From contig CAJXNE010000136.1 of assembly GCA_913056285.1 (NCBI GenBank), positions 1 through 5,560 on the forward strand: DNA of 5,560 nucleotides. Direction: 5' to 3'. Positions 4,757 through 5,560 of this stretch are shown one piece after another. The notes beneath the pieces are model-generated. The model did not search any database. It was not told the DNA's origin and saw only the letters and a program-made list of their open reading frames with translations. Each line of letters starts with the position of its first letter. Position 1 is the stretch's first letter. A program made the translations under genes and the position numbers. Origin of the DNA: an uncultured Zetaproteobacteria bacterium (lineage in GTDB: Bacteria; Pseudomonadota; Zetaproteobacteria; Mariprofundales; Mariprofundaceae).

Positions 4757-5560
4757 TGGCCAACGCCTCAACCAGCGCCATCAGGTCCGGGCGGTAATGG
4801 ATCAGCCCTTCGAGTATGCCGGCACTGTAATTACCGTTCATATCCAGAAAAGCGCCATGCGCCAGATAGATGCCTCGCTGTTGCTGTGCCCCCTCAAGCA
4901 TTACGGCATTACGCACATCACTACTCGCATTGGCTACCAATACGCTTTGAATGGGACTCATGAGTACATCCAGATCGTTGCCACTGTCGCCGGCAAAGAC
5001 CACATCATCAAGTGCATAACCGTTCTCATGCATCAGAAAGCGAATCGCCTCCAGCTTGTTTGCACCGACAGGCAGAATATCGAGCAGGCCAATCTCCGCC
5101 TGCTCATCAATACTCCAAATCAGGTTGGCATTGATATGTCTGGCGTGAAAAACATTCTCAATATCGGCCATGATTAGCGCATGATTGCTCGAGAGTGGCA
5201 GATAATAGCTCAACTTGAATCGATTCTGTTTTTCCGGCTCCTGAAGCTTCAGGCCGGTAATCTCATGCAGCAAATCGTGTAATTGCAGGGCCGAATAGCC
5301 AGCCCAGTCCTTGCTGATCACTTCATCCCAGTGTTGCCAGCGTAACCACTCACCACCCTGAATCTGATAGATCGTCGAACCCACATCAGCAATAGCAAAA
5401 TCCGGCACCGGCAACTGATAGGTTTCAATAGCCTCTTCAATCAATTCTTTATGGCGACCGGAAACGTAGGCCAGTTCAAGCTGCGGACTGGCTACGAGAG
5501 CTGCAAACAGTGGCCTGGCAGCCTTCGATTCCGGCTGGCTGCCATTGGGAATCAGGGTTC
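4749..5560 (-). CDS. spp: Sucrose-6-phosphate phosphatase, lacking its N-terminus (cut by right edge)
   Basis: This HAD-superfamily phosphatase probably removes phosphate from sucrose-6-phosphate to give sucrose, the last step of sucrose synthesis. The open frame runs to the window edge; 269 residues are visible, starting TLIPNGSQPESKAARP. That is the continuation of the DLDRTLIPNG-type HAD motif I, whose nucleophilic aspartates lie just outside. Also visible are motif II VSGR (32-35), the cap-domain stretch with NRFKLSYYLPL (112-122), motif III Lys158 in DILPVGANK, and motif IV GDSGND (180-185), the magnesium site. A TTG at 5444 begins an apparently complete frame, but the true start must lie upstream because residues before it align with the family. 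About ten or more residues are missing, or this may be the C-terminal domain of a fused synthase-phosphatase. Substrate is inferred from motifs plus the frk-ams neighbours; mannosylglycerate-type phosphatases are the main alternative. Confidence 0.88.
   Translation of the reverse strand, partial: TLIPNGSQPESKAARPLFAALVASPQLELAYVSGRHKELIEEAIETYQLPVPDFAIADVGSTIYQIQGGEWLRWQHWDEVISKDWAGYSALQLHDLLHEITGLKLQEPEKQNRFKLSYYLPLSSNHALIMADIENVFHARHINANLIWSIDEQAEIGLLDILPVGANKLEAIRFLMHENGYALDDVVFAGDSGNDLDVLMSPIQSVLVANASSDVRNAVMLEGAQQQRGIYLAHGAFLDMNGNYSAGILEGLIHYRPDLMALVEALAND
4766..4769 (-). promoter_or_regulatory. Ribosome binding site supporting the frk start at 4756
   Basis: GAGG on the minus strand lies 9 bases before the ATG at 4756, within the last codons of spp. 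The alternative ATG at 4741 has only a weak GAG upstream and the TTG at 4771 is a rare start codon, so this site favours 4756. Confidence 0.55.

Noticed and set aside
4739..4771. Alternative fructokinase starts: TTG at 4771 and ATG at 4741
   Set aside because: TTG is rare and would add five unconserved residues. The ATG at 4741 has a poor ribosome binding site and does not reproduce the overlap seen at the frk-ams junction. It remains possible because conserved sequence begins just after it.
4488..5177. A 229-codon plus-strand frame opposite frk and spp
   Set aside because: It crosses two well-supported minus-strand genes and their junction and shows no recognisable motif. The minus-strand genes explain the conservation.
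1..5560. Search for a novel defence system, mobile element, CRISPR array or RNA gene
   Set aside because: All long minus-strand frames belong to known sugar-metabolism families. No regularly spaced repeats, transposase, terminal repeats or tRNA/rRNA-like structure were seen.

Overview
The window is part of a bacterial carbohydrate gene cluster, with every convincing gene on the minus strand. Transcription therefore runs from right to left: a partial sucrose-6-phosphate phosphatase (spp, cut by the right edge), a PfkB-family fructokinase (frk), a GH13 amylosucrase (ams), a UTP-glucose-1-phosphate uridylyltransferase (galU), and the N-terminal part of an alpha-phosphoglucomutase (pgm, cut by the left edge). 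I found no rRNA, tRNA, CRISPR array, insertion sequence or phage gene.

The organism looks like a mesophilic proteobacterium of moderate GC content. GalU begins like the short Pseudomonas-type enzyme (MIKKCLFPVAGYGTRF). An spp-frk-ams order, normally preceded by sucrose-phosphate synthase (sps), is known from halotolerant methanotrophs such as Methylomicrobium alcaliphilum, where sucrose is a compatible solute. A gammaproteobacterium or a close relative is a reasonable inference, but genus cannot be fixed from this sequence.

Layout from right to left: spp (4749-5560, N-terminus beyond the window), frk (3848-4756) and ams (1900-3855) form a tightly coupled operon in which both junctions are 8-base start/stop overlaps. 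A 49-base AT-rich gap separates ams from galU (1035-1850). A 378-base non-coding stretch (657-1034) follows. It holds a probable terminator just after galU, then palindromes, a tentative promoter and a small leader hairpin ahead of pgm (1-656, incomplete).

The genes fit one circuit. Pgm interconverts glucose-6-phosphate and glucose-1-phosphate, and GalU makes UDP-glucose. A sucrose-phosphate synthase, expected just outside the right edge, would make sucrose-6-phosphate, which SPP converts to sucrose. Amylosucrase splits sucrose into fructose and an alpha-1,4-glucan, and fructokinase returns the fructose as fructose-6-phosphate. The cluster thus carries both the making and the spending of sucrose, with a plausible link to glycogen-like storage. 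The individual enzyme families are known; the less ordinary points are the galU/pgm extension of the sucrose cluster, the repeated overlap geometry, a strong inverted repeat inside ams, and the structured region upstream of pgm.
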